Shown here piece by piece: positions 25,291 to 32,596 of a DNA stretch of 64,000 bases. Location: NCBI GenBank assembly GCA_947629925.1, contig CANRFO010000002.1, positions 62,001-126,000 of the forward strand, given 5' to 3'. Both the position numbers and the translations under genes were made by a program. Source of the DNA: an uncultured Ruminiclostridium sp. (GTDB lineage Bacteria; Bacillota; Clostridia; Oscillospirales; Ruminococcaceae). The first letter of the stretch is position 1. Each line of letters starts with the position of its first letter. The notes below the pieces were generated by a model that was not told the DNA's origin, did no database searches, and worked only from the letters and a program-made list of their open reading frames with translations.

Positions 25291-26803
25291 AGCTCTGATG
25301 TTCAGCGGCTCTATCGCTCTCATTATCGCCTATGCCGTCACAAAATACATATTCAGCGCACAGGAAAACTTCATGATCTTCATCGGAGTTGTACTGCTTA
25401 TATATCTGTACTTCCTTATAATGTGCATACTTGTGAACGTGAAATCCCGTCTGTTTATGAAAACGCGGGATCCTGAAGATTTTACAGGTTCAACAGGAAA
25501 CGTCAGCTCTCTTGAAACGATTTTTATAGCGGTCATTATAAACCTTGTGTTTAATATCATAGACATGGTAAACGCTGTCTTAAAGCCTGATTTTGATGTG
25601 TTTTACATGCTGAAGATGTCCGCGTTTTTCCCATGGCTGTCCGCGATGTCCAACGGGGACGCCAACGTTTCCGATTATGCTTTTTCGTGGCAGATAATGT
25701 TCACTCTTATAACATGTCTGCTCATGTCTGTTACCCTTTCAAAATATTACAAAGCCCGCAAGCTTTTCAACGCCATGAAATACGTCAATGCCGACGAAGC
25801 TAAAAAGCTTACGGTGGAGGGAAGCGAAGTCGTCGCCGTGGAGGAAGTCCATGTAAAGCATAAGCAGAAGACCGAATCCGAAAAGCTTATAGAAAGCCTC
25901 CCGCAGGAGGATCTTATCCCTACCGAAGCCGTGTTCAAGCATCATATGAAAAAGGTATCTGACTCGTCTGTGACAGTTGAAACAGAAACTCTGACTGATA
26001 AAACTGCGCAGGGTGAAAAGAAAATATGCCCCCGCTGCGGCACGGAAAACCCTGTTGAAAACGAAGAATGCGCATTTTGCGGCGGCAGCTTCAGCGCTCC
26101 TGCCGAAGCCGCCCCTGAAAGCACACCTGTGGGAGAGGTAGAGGTCTCCTCTCTTTCCGAAGCCGAGGCGGTTCCCGCTCCGATATTGTCAGGCGAAAAA
26201 AAGACATGTCCTCGCTGCGGCACGGAAAATCCCGTTGAGAACGAAGAATGTGAGTTCTGCGGCGTAAGCTTCAATGTGGAAACAGCTCCTCAGCCCGAAG
26301 CCGCAGAAGAAACAGAAGCAGAACCTGCTCCCGAAGCAATACCGTCTCCCGCTCCGATATTGTCAGGCGAAAAAAAGACATGTCCCCGCTGCGGCACGGA
26401 AAATCCCGTTGAAAACGAAGAATGTGAGTTCTGCGGAGTAAGCTTCAGCATGGAAGCAGCGCCTCAGCCTGAAGCCGCAGAGAAAACCGAGGAGGTATCC
26501 GCTTCCGAAGCGTCACCGTCACCCGCTCCGATACTGTCGGGCGAAAAAAAGACCTGTCCCCGCTGCGGTACGGAAAATCCCGTTGAAAACGAAGAATGTG
26601 AGTTCTGCGGCGTAAGCTTCAGCATGGAAGCAGCGCCTCAGCCTGAAGCCGCAGAAGGAACCGAGGAAGCACCCGCTCCCGAAGCTTCACCGTCTCCCGC
26701 TCCGATACTGTCAGGCGAAAAAAAGACCTGTCCCCGCTGTGAAACAGAAAATCCGATAGAAAATGAAGAATGTGAGTTCTGCGGCGCAAGTCTGCGAGAC
26801 TGA
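25274..26803 (+). CDS. Membrane protein with five tandem zinc ribbons (array member 3)
   Basis: A 509-residue protein. Four to five membrane spans lie in residues 1-165 and the linker motif SLPQEDLIP near 205. Five zinc ribbons then span about 250-508, each CPRCGTENPVENEECEFCG or a close variant, joined by Glu/Pro/Ala-rich spacers. The last four are on an exact 174-bp DNA repeat. ATG 25274 follows GAAAGGAAAAAAT and aligns with the N-termini of members 1 and 2; an in-frame ATG at 25220 adds 18 residues with no ribosome site. Multivalent binding is a plausible role but is inference. Confidence 0.82.
   Translation: MFSFSEALMFSGSIALIIAYAVTKYIFSAQENFMIFIGVVLLIYLYFLIMCILVNVKSRLFMKTRDPEDFTGSTGNVSSLETIFIAVIINLVFNIIDMVNAVLKPDFDVFYMLKMSAFFPWLSAMSNGDANVSDYAFSWQIMFTLITCLLMSVTLSKYYKARKLFNAMKYVNADEAKKLTVEGSEVVAVEEVHVKHKQKTESEKLIESLPQEDLIPTEAVFKHHMKKVSDSSVTVETETLTDKTAQGEKKICPRCGTENPVENEECAFCGGSFSAPAEAAPESTPVGEVEVSSLSEAEAVPAPILSGEKKTCPRCGTENPVENEECEFCGVSFNVETAPQPEAAEETEAEPAPEAIPSPAPILSGEKKTCPRCGTENPVENEECEFCGVSFSMEAAPQPEAAEKTEEVSASEASPSPAPILSGEKKTCPRCGTENPVENEECEFCGVSFSMEAAPQPEAAEGTEEAPAPEASPSPAPILSGEKKTCPRCETENPIENEECEFCGASLRD
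26177..26797 (+). repeat. Tandem 174-bp coding repeat (zinc-ribbon units)
   Basis: Units begin at 26177, 26351, 26525 and 26699 (the last one partial), each starting GCTCCGATA. The ribbon parts are almost identical in DNA, while the spacers differ by scattered changes, so duplication looks recent and copy number may vary. An older, more diverged ribbon lies just upstream at about 26018-26090. Confidence 0.9.
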
Positions 26804-26814
26804 AAGGAAAACAT

Positions 26815-27564
26815 ATGGGCATTGAGATAATATACGGCACGCTTACTTTTTTGTCGGCGCTGTCGGCGATATTTATATTTATCAGCATACTTATATTCGG
26901 TCTTACCCTTTCAAAGACAAAAAGATTTATGGAAACCAACGTTCCCGCCGTGTACCGAAGCGCGAAAGCTTACCGCAACGCGTCGATAGTTTTTCTTGCC
27001 CTTGTCTGCATTTATGTAGTAAGCAATATGAATGATCTTATAACGTCGGTAGTCCGTCTGACCGAGGACGGAACGGCAGACGAGGGGATATTTTACATAC
27101 TGTACTGCGTCGAGTTTACAGCCGCAGTTATCGGAGTTGTAACCGGCATATGCGCCGTTGCGGGCTTCGGAAAGGCAAAGATACTTTATGACCGTCTTTA
27201 CCGACCTGCAAGACCTGTTTACCCTCAGCCTGTAATGTATTATCCTCAGCAAAGCCGCGGACAGACGGTTTATCCTTCAGGGCAGACGCAGACTTTTCCC
27301 GATCCCGCTTCATATCCTCAGCAGAACGTTTACGGTCAGCGCCCCGCTGAACCGTTTCCGTACTCTCAGCCTGCTCAGCCTAATTATGCTCAGCAGGCGC
27401 CCTCTCCCGTGCAGAATATTGACCCGTATCCCGCCGAAACGTCTGTCAGACCTGTTTCCTCCGTGACTGCCGCTGAAGCTCCTGCCGTCAAGCATTGTCC
27501 CGCCTGCGGAACGGAAAACAACGGCTCCAACAAATACTGCATATCCTGCGGAAGACCGTTTTGA
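26815..27564 (+). CDS. Membrane protein with Pro/Gln linker and zinc ribbon (array member 4)
   Basis: A 249-residue protein with three hydrophobic segments in residues 5-125. A Tyr/Pro/Gln/Ser-rich disordered linker covers 140-220 (QPVMYYPQQS and similar), and the C-terminal ribbon reads CPACGTENNGSNKYCISCG. It lacks the PQDEL linker motif of members 1-3, so it is a more distant relative with the same design. The ATG follows GAAAGGAAAACAT, 11 bases after member 3. Confidence 0.78.
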   Translation: MGIEIIYGTLTFLSALSAIFIFISILIFGLTLSKTKRFMETNVPAVYRSAKAYRNASIVFLALVCIYVVSNMNDLITSVVRLTEDGTADEGIFYILYCVEFTAAVIGVVTGICAVAGFGKAKILYDRLYRPARPVYPQPVMYYPQQSRGQTVYPSGQTQTFPDPASYPQQNVYGQRPAEPFPYSQPAQPNYAQQAPSPVQNIDPYPAETSVRPVSSVTAAEAPAVKHCPACGTENNGSNKYCISCGRPF

Positions 27565-27638
27565 TTCATACAGGACCTTAAAAAGACCTTTCGGCGCTTT
27601 GCAGGCGCTGTCATCTTAGTTCCGAAAGGAGAAAGATC

Positions 27639-28157
27639 TTGGCTTTTATCGAACTTATATTTATGTTTTTATTGTTGTGGATAGTGCTCATGGGAGTAAT
27701 GATCCCGTTTGCGGCAGTATGCATAATATTTTCGGTATTGTCCTCTTCCAGATCGAAAGCCTTTGTTCATTCCCTCAGATACGCCGATTTTCAAAGCGCA
27801 GGAAAGAGATTTAAAGTTTCGCTCGTATTTTTTATTCTTACCTGCGTTACTTCATTGGGTACTGTTTTCAGCTTTATCTTAGGTATTTCAATGCTTGCCG
27901 AGGGCATGAACTTTTCTGAGGAGATAGGAGCCTTTTTGTTCTTCATGATTTCTCCCGCCTTGTTTGTTGCGGCTCTTATTCTGGGAATAAGATGCTTTTC
28001 CGATTACTCAAAGGCAAGAAAGCTTCAGTCCGCGCTCCATACGGAGGATGGAAGGATATATGTCACCGCGCGGACTTACATCATATGTCCCGCCTGCGGC
28101 GCCAATAATGACGACTTCAACAACTTCTGTGTTTCCTGCGGAGCGACGCTGAAATAA
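27639..28157 (+). CDS. Membrane protein with C-terminal zinc ribbon (array member 5)
   Basis: A 172-residue protein with two long hydrophobic regions (residues 3-35 and 58-120) and a C-terminal ribbon CPACGANNDDFNNFCVSCG directly after a short charged stretch, with no disordered linker. TTG start at 27639 has a strong AAAGGAG 7 bases upstream; the next ATG (27663) would cut into the first membrane helix. Last gene of the array, closed by a strong terminator. Confidence 0.78.
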   Translation: MAFIELIFMFLLLWIVLMGVMIPFAAVCIIFSVLSSSRSKAFVHSLRYADFQSAGKRFKVSLVFFILTCVTSLGTVFSFILGISMLAEGMNFSEEIGAFLFFMISPALFVAALILGIRCFSDYSKARKLQSALHTEDGRIYVTARTYIICPACGANNDDFNNFCVSCGATLK

Positions 28158-28176
28158 AAGAGAATAAACGAAATTC

Positions 28177-28206
28177 ACCGTTCACTTAAGTGAACGGTTT
28201 TTTATT
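28177..28206 (+). terminator. Terminator of the zinc-ribbon array
   Basis: Perfect 22-base palindrome (11-bp arms ACCGTTCACTT / AAGTGAACGGT) followed by TTTTTTATTTT. Confidence 0.92.
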
Positions 28207-28301
28207 TTCTGTACAACTGTCATCTTCACGTTTCGGGAATACAATGATATTGGGTGAAAAAGCATTTATGCGCCCGAAAACATTTTTGTAAAGGAGATAT
28301 G

Positions 28302-29231
28302 ATGAATTTGCTGAAACGGCGGATACCGTGCCTTGTGATGGCAGTCCTTGTGCTTTTCACAGCGTCATGCGTACCCGTTCAGGATAAAGACGAGGGAAAC
28401 CTGAACATAACTGTCACCACCACCATGCTGCTGGATCTTACAAAGCAGATAGGCGGCGGCTGCGTCAGCGTACAGGGGCTTATGGGCTGCGGAGTTGACC
28501 CGCACCAGTACCGCGCCTCGGCGGGGGACGTAATGAAAATGCAGAAGGCGGACGTAATAATATACAGCGGGCTTCATCTTGAAGGAAAAATGGGAGATGT
28601 TCTGTCGTCGCTGGAGAGCCGCGGCAAGAAGGTAATATGCGCCTCCGACGGGATAGACAGGGAACTGCTCATACAAAACGACGGAGTATACGACCCGCAC
28701 ATATGGTTTGACGTCTGCCTTTGGAAGCTGGCGGCAAAAGAGGTAGCGAAAGGTCTTTCCGCCGCGGACCCTGAAAACGCTGCACAGTATGAGGCTAACC
28801 TTTCCGCTTATGAAAAGGAGCTTGATAAGCTTGACGGCTATATCAGAGAAAAAGCTTCCGAGATAGGCGAGAGCCGCAGAGTGCTTATAACCGCTCACGA
28901 CGCCTTCGGCTACTTCGGAAAGGCATACGGCTTCACCGTTATGGGGCTTCAGGGAGTAAGCACCGTAGCCGAAGCAGGGACGGCAGATGTGAGCCGTCTT
29001 GCCCGCTTTATTGCCGAAAATAAAATAAACGCTGTTTTCATAGAGACCAGCCTGCCTGTGAAAAGCGTGGAGGCTTTGCAGGAGGCGGTAAGAGCAAACG
29101 GCTTCGAGACCTCTCTGGGCGGAACGCTTTACAGCGATTCGCTGGGCGACGCAAAAAACGGCGAGGACAGCTATATCGCCGCGTTCAAACACAACATAGA
29201 TGTTATTACCGATGGATTGAAAGGAGAATGA
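28302..29231 (+). CDS. Metal ABC transporter substrate-binding lipoprotein (ZnuA/TroA type)
   Basis: A 309-residue cluster A-I binding protein. The lipoprotein signal ends in FTASC, with Cys near residue 23. Metal ligands are visible as His in GVDPHQYRAS, His in YDPHIWFD, His in TAHDAFGYF, and an acidic residue in FIETSLP. The family imports Mn, Zn or sometimes Fe; the missing His-rich loop argues against a classical ZnuA, so Mn or mixed use is likely. Start at ATG 28302, 5 bases after AAGGAG; the adjacent ATG 28299 is too close. First of four genes of one transporter. Confidence 0.92.
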   Translation: MNLLKRRIPCLVMAVLVLFTASCVPVQDKDEGNLNITVTTTMLLDLTKQIGGGCVSVQGLMGCGVDPHQYRASAGDVMKMQKADVIIYSGLHLEGKMGDVLSSLESRGKKVICASDGIDRELLIQNDGVYDPHIWFDVCLWKLAAKEVAKGLSAADPENAAQYEANLSAYEKELDKLDGYIREKASEIGESRRVLITAHDAFGYFGKAYGFTVMGLQGVSTVAEAGTADVSRLARFIAENKINAVFIETSLPVKSVEALQEAVRANGFETSLGGTLYSDSLGDAKNGEDSYIAAFKHNIDVITDGLKGE

Positions 29232-29232
29232 A

Positions 29233-29949
29233 TTGGAAGATTTTGCCGTAAAAATACAGGGGCTCACCGTTGCGTATGACGCAAAGCCCGTTTTATCGGA
29301 TATAGACCTTGAGATCCCCAAAGGCAGACTGACAGCTGTTATGGGACCAAACGGAGCGGGAAAGACTACCCTGCTTAAATCCCTTTTAGGGCTTATCCCG
29401 AAAGTAAAGGGCGAGGTCGAATTTTCCTGCGTCAGGGGAAAGCCGCCGAAGATAGGCTATGTCCCTCAAAGCGAAAGCATAGACACAGACTTTCCCGTTA
29501 CAGTCCTTGACGTGGTCCTTATGGGCTGTTACGGAAGACTGGGCTGGATAAGGCGCCCCTCAAAGGAAGATAAGGAATTCAGCATGGAAATGCTTTCCAA
29601 AATGAAAATGGAGCAGTATTGGGACAGACAGATAAGCCGCCTTTCAGGCGGTCAGCAGCAGCGGATGTTTATCGCTCGCGCTCTTGCGCAGAAAGCGGAC
29701 ATATATTTTATGGACGAACCGTTCAAGGGAGTGGACGCGGCGACGGAAAAGGCGATAATCGAGATACTGAAGGAGCTGAGAAGCGGAGGGAAAACGGTGG
29801 TAGCCGTTCATCATGACCTTTCCACCGCCCCTGAATATTTTGACTGGGTGACGTTTATAAACAACCGTGTAATTGCAAACGGCCCTATCGAACAGGTATT
29901 TGTCGGCGAGAACCTGAGCCGTACATACAAAGCGGGAGGCGTGACTTGA
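29233..29949 (+). CDS. Metal ABC transporter ATPase
   Basis: A 238-residue ATPase of the Mn/Zn/Fe importer family: Walker A GPNGAGKTT, Q-loop GYVPQSE, signature RLSGGQQQR, Walker B IYFMDEPF and H-loop VHHDLS. It powers import with the lipoprotein before it and the two permeases after it. TTG start one base after the upstream stop, 6 bases past AAGGAG. Confidence 0.94.
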   Translation: MEDFAVKIQGLTVAYDAKPVLSDIDLEIPKGRLTAVMGPNGAGKTTLLKSLLGLIPKVKGEVEFSCVRGKPPKIGYVPQSESIDTDFPVTVLDVVLMGCYGRLGWIRRPSKEDKEFSMEMLSKMKMEQYWDRQISRLSGGQQQRMFIARALAQKADIYFMDEPFKGVDAATEKAIIEILKELRSGGKTVVAVHHDLSTAPEYFDWVTFINNRVIANGPIEQVFVGENLSRTYKAGGVT

Positions 29950-29952
29950 CCG

Positions 29953-30852
29953 ATGGATCTCCTTGACATTTTTTCAGATTACACCGTTGTTGTAGTAACG
30001 CTCGGTTCGGCGCTTCTGGGCATGGTAAGCGGTCTGCTGGGAACATTTTCCGTACTGCGCAGGCAAAGCCTTATCGGCGACGGTGTGAGTCATTCGGCGC
30101 TTCCGGGAGTAGTGGCGGCGTTTCTCATAACAGGCGCGAAAAACACCGCCGTCCTGCTTACGGGAGCGCTTATATCAGGGCTGCTGGCTTTGCTTCTTAT
30201 CCTCACCGCCATAAAACATTCAAAGCTTAAATTTGACGCGGCTCTGGCAGCGGTGATGTCCTCGTTTTTCGGGCTTGGAACAGTGCTTCTCACCTGCGCT
30301 CAGAAGCTTCCCGATTCCACACAGGCGGGGATACACGGCTTTATTTACGGTCAGGCTTCCTCGATGCTGCTTCGTGACGTCGTGACAATAAGCGTGTGCG
30401 GAATATTCATTCTCGCAGTGGTCCTGCTGCTTTGGAAAGAGCTTAAAGCTTTCGTTTTTGACCGCGCATTTGCAAAACAGCTTGGTATTCCCTGCAAAAG
30501 GATAAACCTTATCCTTTCCTTTCTCACGGTGTTATCCGTGATAATCGGTATACAAACGGTGGGAGTCGTCCTTATGAGCGCTATGCTCATCGCCCCTGCC
30601 GCAGCCGCAAGACAGTGGTGCGACAAGCTATGGGAGATGGCGGCTCTGTCCGCGCTGTTCGGAGGTATATCGGGAGCGGCAGGCGCGGTAATAGGCGCTC
30701 TTTCCGAAGGAATGCCCACAGGCCCCTCCATAGTGATAACAGCGGGCATAATAACTGTTTTAAGTCTTTTGTTTGCGCCGCGGCGGGGAATTATCTACCG
30801 CATGATGCTCCGCCGCAAGGCAGGGGAGGTACATTATGGACATGGCGATTGA
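29953..30852 (+). CDS. Metal ABC transporter permease 1
   Basis: A 299-residue permease of the ABC-3 family with about eight to nine spans. Family signatures are GDGVSHSALPGVV near residue 37 and LMSAMLIAPAAAARQW near 210. It overlaps the second permease by 17 bases. Two different permeases in one operon match the TroC/TroD or MntC/MntD heteromeric layout. Confidence 0.93.
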   Translation: MDLLDIFSDYTVVVVTLGSALLGMVSGLLGTFSVLRRQSLIGDGVSHSALPGVVAAFLITGAKNTAVLLTGALISGLLALLLILTAIKHSKLKFDAALAAVMSSFFGLGTVLLTCAQKLPDSTQAGIHGFIYGQASSMLLRDVVTISVCGIFILAVVLLLWKELKAFVFDRAFAKQLGIPCKRINLILSFLTVLSVIIGIQTVGVVLMSAMLIAPAAAARQWCDKLWEMAALSALFGGISGAAGAVIGALSEGMPTGPSIVITAGIITVLSLLFAPRRGIIYRMMLRRKAGEVHYGHGD

Positions 30853-31699
30853 GATACAGCTGATAGCGGCTCTTACCGCGGCAGGCTGTGCGATTCCGGG
30901 AAGCTTTCTGCTTTTGCGCCGCATGAGTATGGTAAGTGACAGCATAACCCACACCATACTGCTCGGCATAGTCCTTGCCTTTTTTATGGTACAGGATCTG
31001 TCCTCTCCGCTTCTCCTCATCGGAGCGGCGGCGATGGGACCCGTCACCGTATGGCTCACCGAGCTTCTTGTCAAAACAAGGCTGCTGTCCGAGGACAGCG
31101 CCACGGGAATAGTTTTTCCTCTGCTTTTTTCAATCGCAGTGATACTGATAACCCGCTACGCAGGCTCAGCTCATCTTGATACGGATTCTGTGCTGCTGGG
31201 CGAGCTTGTGTTCGCGCCGTTTGACCGCCTGACGGTATTCGGCGTGGATATAGGCGCAAAAGGACTGTATCTCAGCGGCGGACTTTTTCTCCTTAATGTG
31301 ACACTGCTCCTGATATTTTTCAAGGAGCTTCAGATCACCTCGTTCGACCCCGTGCTTGCGGCTGTTCTGGGATTTTCGCCGACCCTGATGAACTACGGAC
31401 TTATGACAGCGGCTTCCCTGACTGCGGTAGGAGCTTTTGAAGCGGTAGGCTCTATCCTTGTTACCGCGTTTATGATAGCTCCGCCTGCGGCAGCATATCT
31501 GCTGACTGAAGACCTGAAAAAACTGCCTGTCACAGCGGTCATTATCGGAGCGGCGAGCGGCATACTCGGCTACCACACCGCAGTTTTCCTTGAAGTATCT
31601 ATAGCGGGCTGCATGGCAGTCTGGACAGGTATATTCTTTATGGCGGCATTTGTGTACAATGTCATCAAAAGAAAGAGGGGAGCGGCGGCAAAATGTTGA
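30836..31699 (+). CDS. Metal ABC transporter permease 2
   Basis: A 287-residue ABC-3 permease with the matching motifs SMVSDSITHTILLGIV and LVTAFMIAPPAAAYLL, only distantly similar to permease 1. Starts inside the 3' end of permease 1 after AGGGGAGGTACATT. No terminator is visible after it, so read-through into the small membrane protein gene is possible. Confidence 0.93.
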   Translation: MDMAIEIQLIAALTAAGCAIPGSFLLLRRMSMVSDSITHTILLGIVLAFFMVQDLSSPLLLIGAAAMGPVTVWLTELLVKTRLLSEDSATGIVFPLLFSIAVILITRYAGSAHLDTDSVLLGELVFAPFDRLTVFGVDIGAKGLYLSGGLFLLNVTLLLIFFKELQITSFDPVLAAVLGFSPTLMNYGLMTAASLTAVGAFEAVGSILVTAFMIAPPAAAYLLTEDLKKLPVTAVIIGAASGILGYHTAVFLEVSIAGCMAVWTGIFFMAAFVYNVIKRKRGAAAKC

Positions 31700-31711
31700 A
31701 AATTTTTTGAA

Positions 31712-31752
31712 TTGTTACCAAATTTTAACCGAATTGTTACCGTTTTGTAATT
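31712..31752 (+). promoter_or_regulatory. Direct repeats at 11-bp spacing (response-regulator type site)
   Basis: TTGTTACC (31712), TTTTAACC (31723) and TTGTTACC (31734) are spaced exactly 11 bp, with a weaker fourth unit TTTGTAAT at 31745. They run up to the -35 box of the next promoter. OmpR/PhoB-family response regulators bind such 11-bp direct repeats just upstream of promoters they activate. The regulator is not identified. Confidence 0.6.
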
Positions 31753-31779
31753 GTATTTCACCCTCCTGTATGATATAAT
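31751..31779 (+). promoter_or_regulatory. Promoter of the small membrane protein gene
   Basis: TTGTAT (weak -35, 31751-31756), 17-base spacer, TATAAT (31774-31779). A poor -35 with a perfect -10 is typical of activator-dependent promoters. Confidence 0.65.
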
Positions 31780-31801
31780 TCGATTTAAAGGAGGAATTAC
31801 A

Positions 31802-32197
31802 ATGAAAAAACGAATTATGTTGATCATCATGACCCTCGCCGCATTAACGCTGGAATGTCTGCCATGGGGCGTAGTGCTTAATTTCGCTTCCTCGCCTGAC
31901 GCTTCAGTGACCGAAACATTTTCTTATTTTTCGCTTACGCCATTCGGCTACGCTGTTTTCGGACCTCTTGCAGCCGCAGTGCTGACATGCGTTTTGCTGA
32001 TACTGACGATAATTTACGCTGCCGTTCAGAATAAAGGGCTTAAAATAACCGCCGCCGTTATCTCTTTATTATCGGCTCTGCTGTCTGTTTCCCCCGTTTT
32101 GTACGGGCTGAAATTTCTTACTGTGATAAATGTTGCAGTGGCTTTGATCCTGCTTGCTCAGGGAATATTGCTCCTTATGAAGGATAAGACCGCCTGA
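31802..32197 (+). CDS. Small four-span membrane protein, function unknown
   Basis: A 131-residue protein with four hydrophobic segments (about 5-30, 50-75, 82-102 and 106-126) and no recognised motif. Starts at ATG 31802 after the near-perfect AAAGGAGGAATTACA. Transcribed from its own, apparently activated, promoter and closed by a hairpin. Confidence 0.75.
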   Translation: MKKRIMLIIMTLAALTLECLPWGVVLNFASSPDASVTETFSYFSLTPFGYAVFGPLAAAVLTCVLLILTIIYAAVQNKGLKITAAVISLLSALLSVSPVLYGLKFLTVINVAVALILLAQGILLLMKDKTA

Positions 32198-32206
32198 AAA
32201 CAAAAA

Positions 32207-32240
32207 ATCCGCCGTTCACCTGTGTGAGCGGCGGTATTTT
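32207..32240. terminator. Bidirectional terminator
   Basis: CCGCCG..CAC / GTG..CGGCGG stem (about 32209-32234) with one T/G mismatch, and T-runs on both strands. Shared by the small membrane protein (+) and the 110-residue protein (-). Confidence 0.8.
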
Positions 32241-32573
32241 TTATTTTTTCAGCCTTTCCTCAGCCTTTCTGTAAGTCCGCTGAAGCTCCTGCACACCGTT
32301 TTCCAGACGGTAATAGTGAAAAACGTAGGGAACTGTAAGCGCCAGAAAAAGCAGAAACAATATTATCAGCGGTATCTGCACCGTTATCAGCGCCATAGCA
32401 AGCGTTATTATCGTCATTATCGCGAACGCCAGCGTCACCAACAGATGAACGAGCCTTTCATGCTGGAAGAACTTTATATTTACCAACATGGAATAAAGCT
32501 TTTCCTCAGTCACTTCGCCGTTTTCCGCAAGCTCCTTCGCCTGCCTGATGTATTCAAGAAGTTCGTTTTTCAT
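32241..32573 (-). CDS. Small membrane protein downstream of the cellulase
   Basis: A 110-residue protein with a charged helical N-terminus (residues 1-38), two adjacent membrane helices (about 40-62 and 65-87) and a charged C-terminal helix. No family recognised. ATG follows AAGGAAATATGAC and lies 23 bases after the cellulase stop, so it is in the cellulase transcript. Confidence 0.7.
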   Translation of the reverse strand: MKNELLEYIRQAKELAENGEVTEEKLYSMLVNIKFFQHERLVHLLVTLAFAIMTIITLAMALITVQIPLIILFLLFLALTVPYVFHYYRLENGVQELQRTYRKAEERLKK

Positions 32574-32596
32574 GTCATATTTCCTTTCTTAAATCA

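Noticed and set aside
26177..26797. Regular repeats considered as a CRISPR array
   Set aside because: The 174-bp period, open reading frame and zinc-ribbon translation show a coding tandem repeat.
28206..28301. MntR or Zur operator before the metal importer
   Set aside because: I could not find a convincing inverted repeat of either type in this short region.
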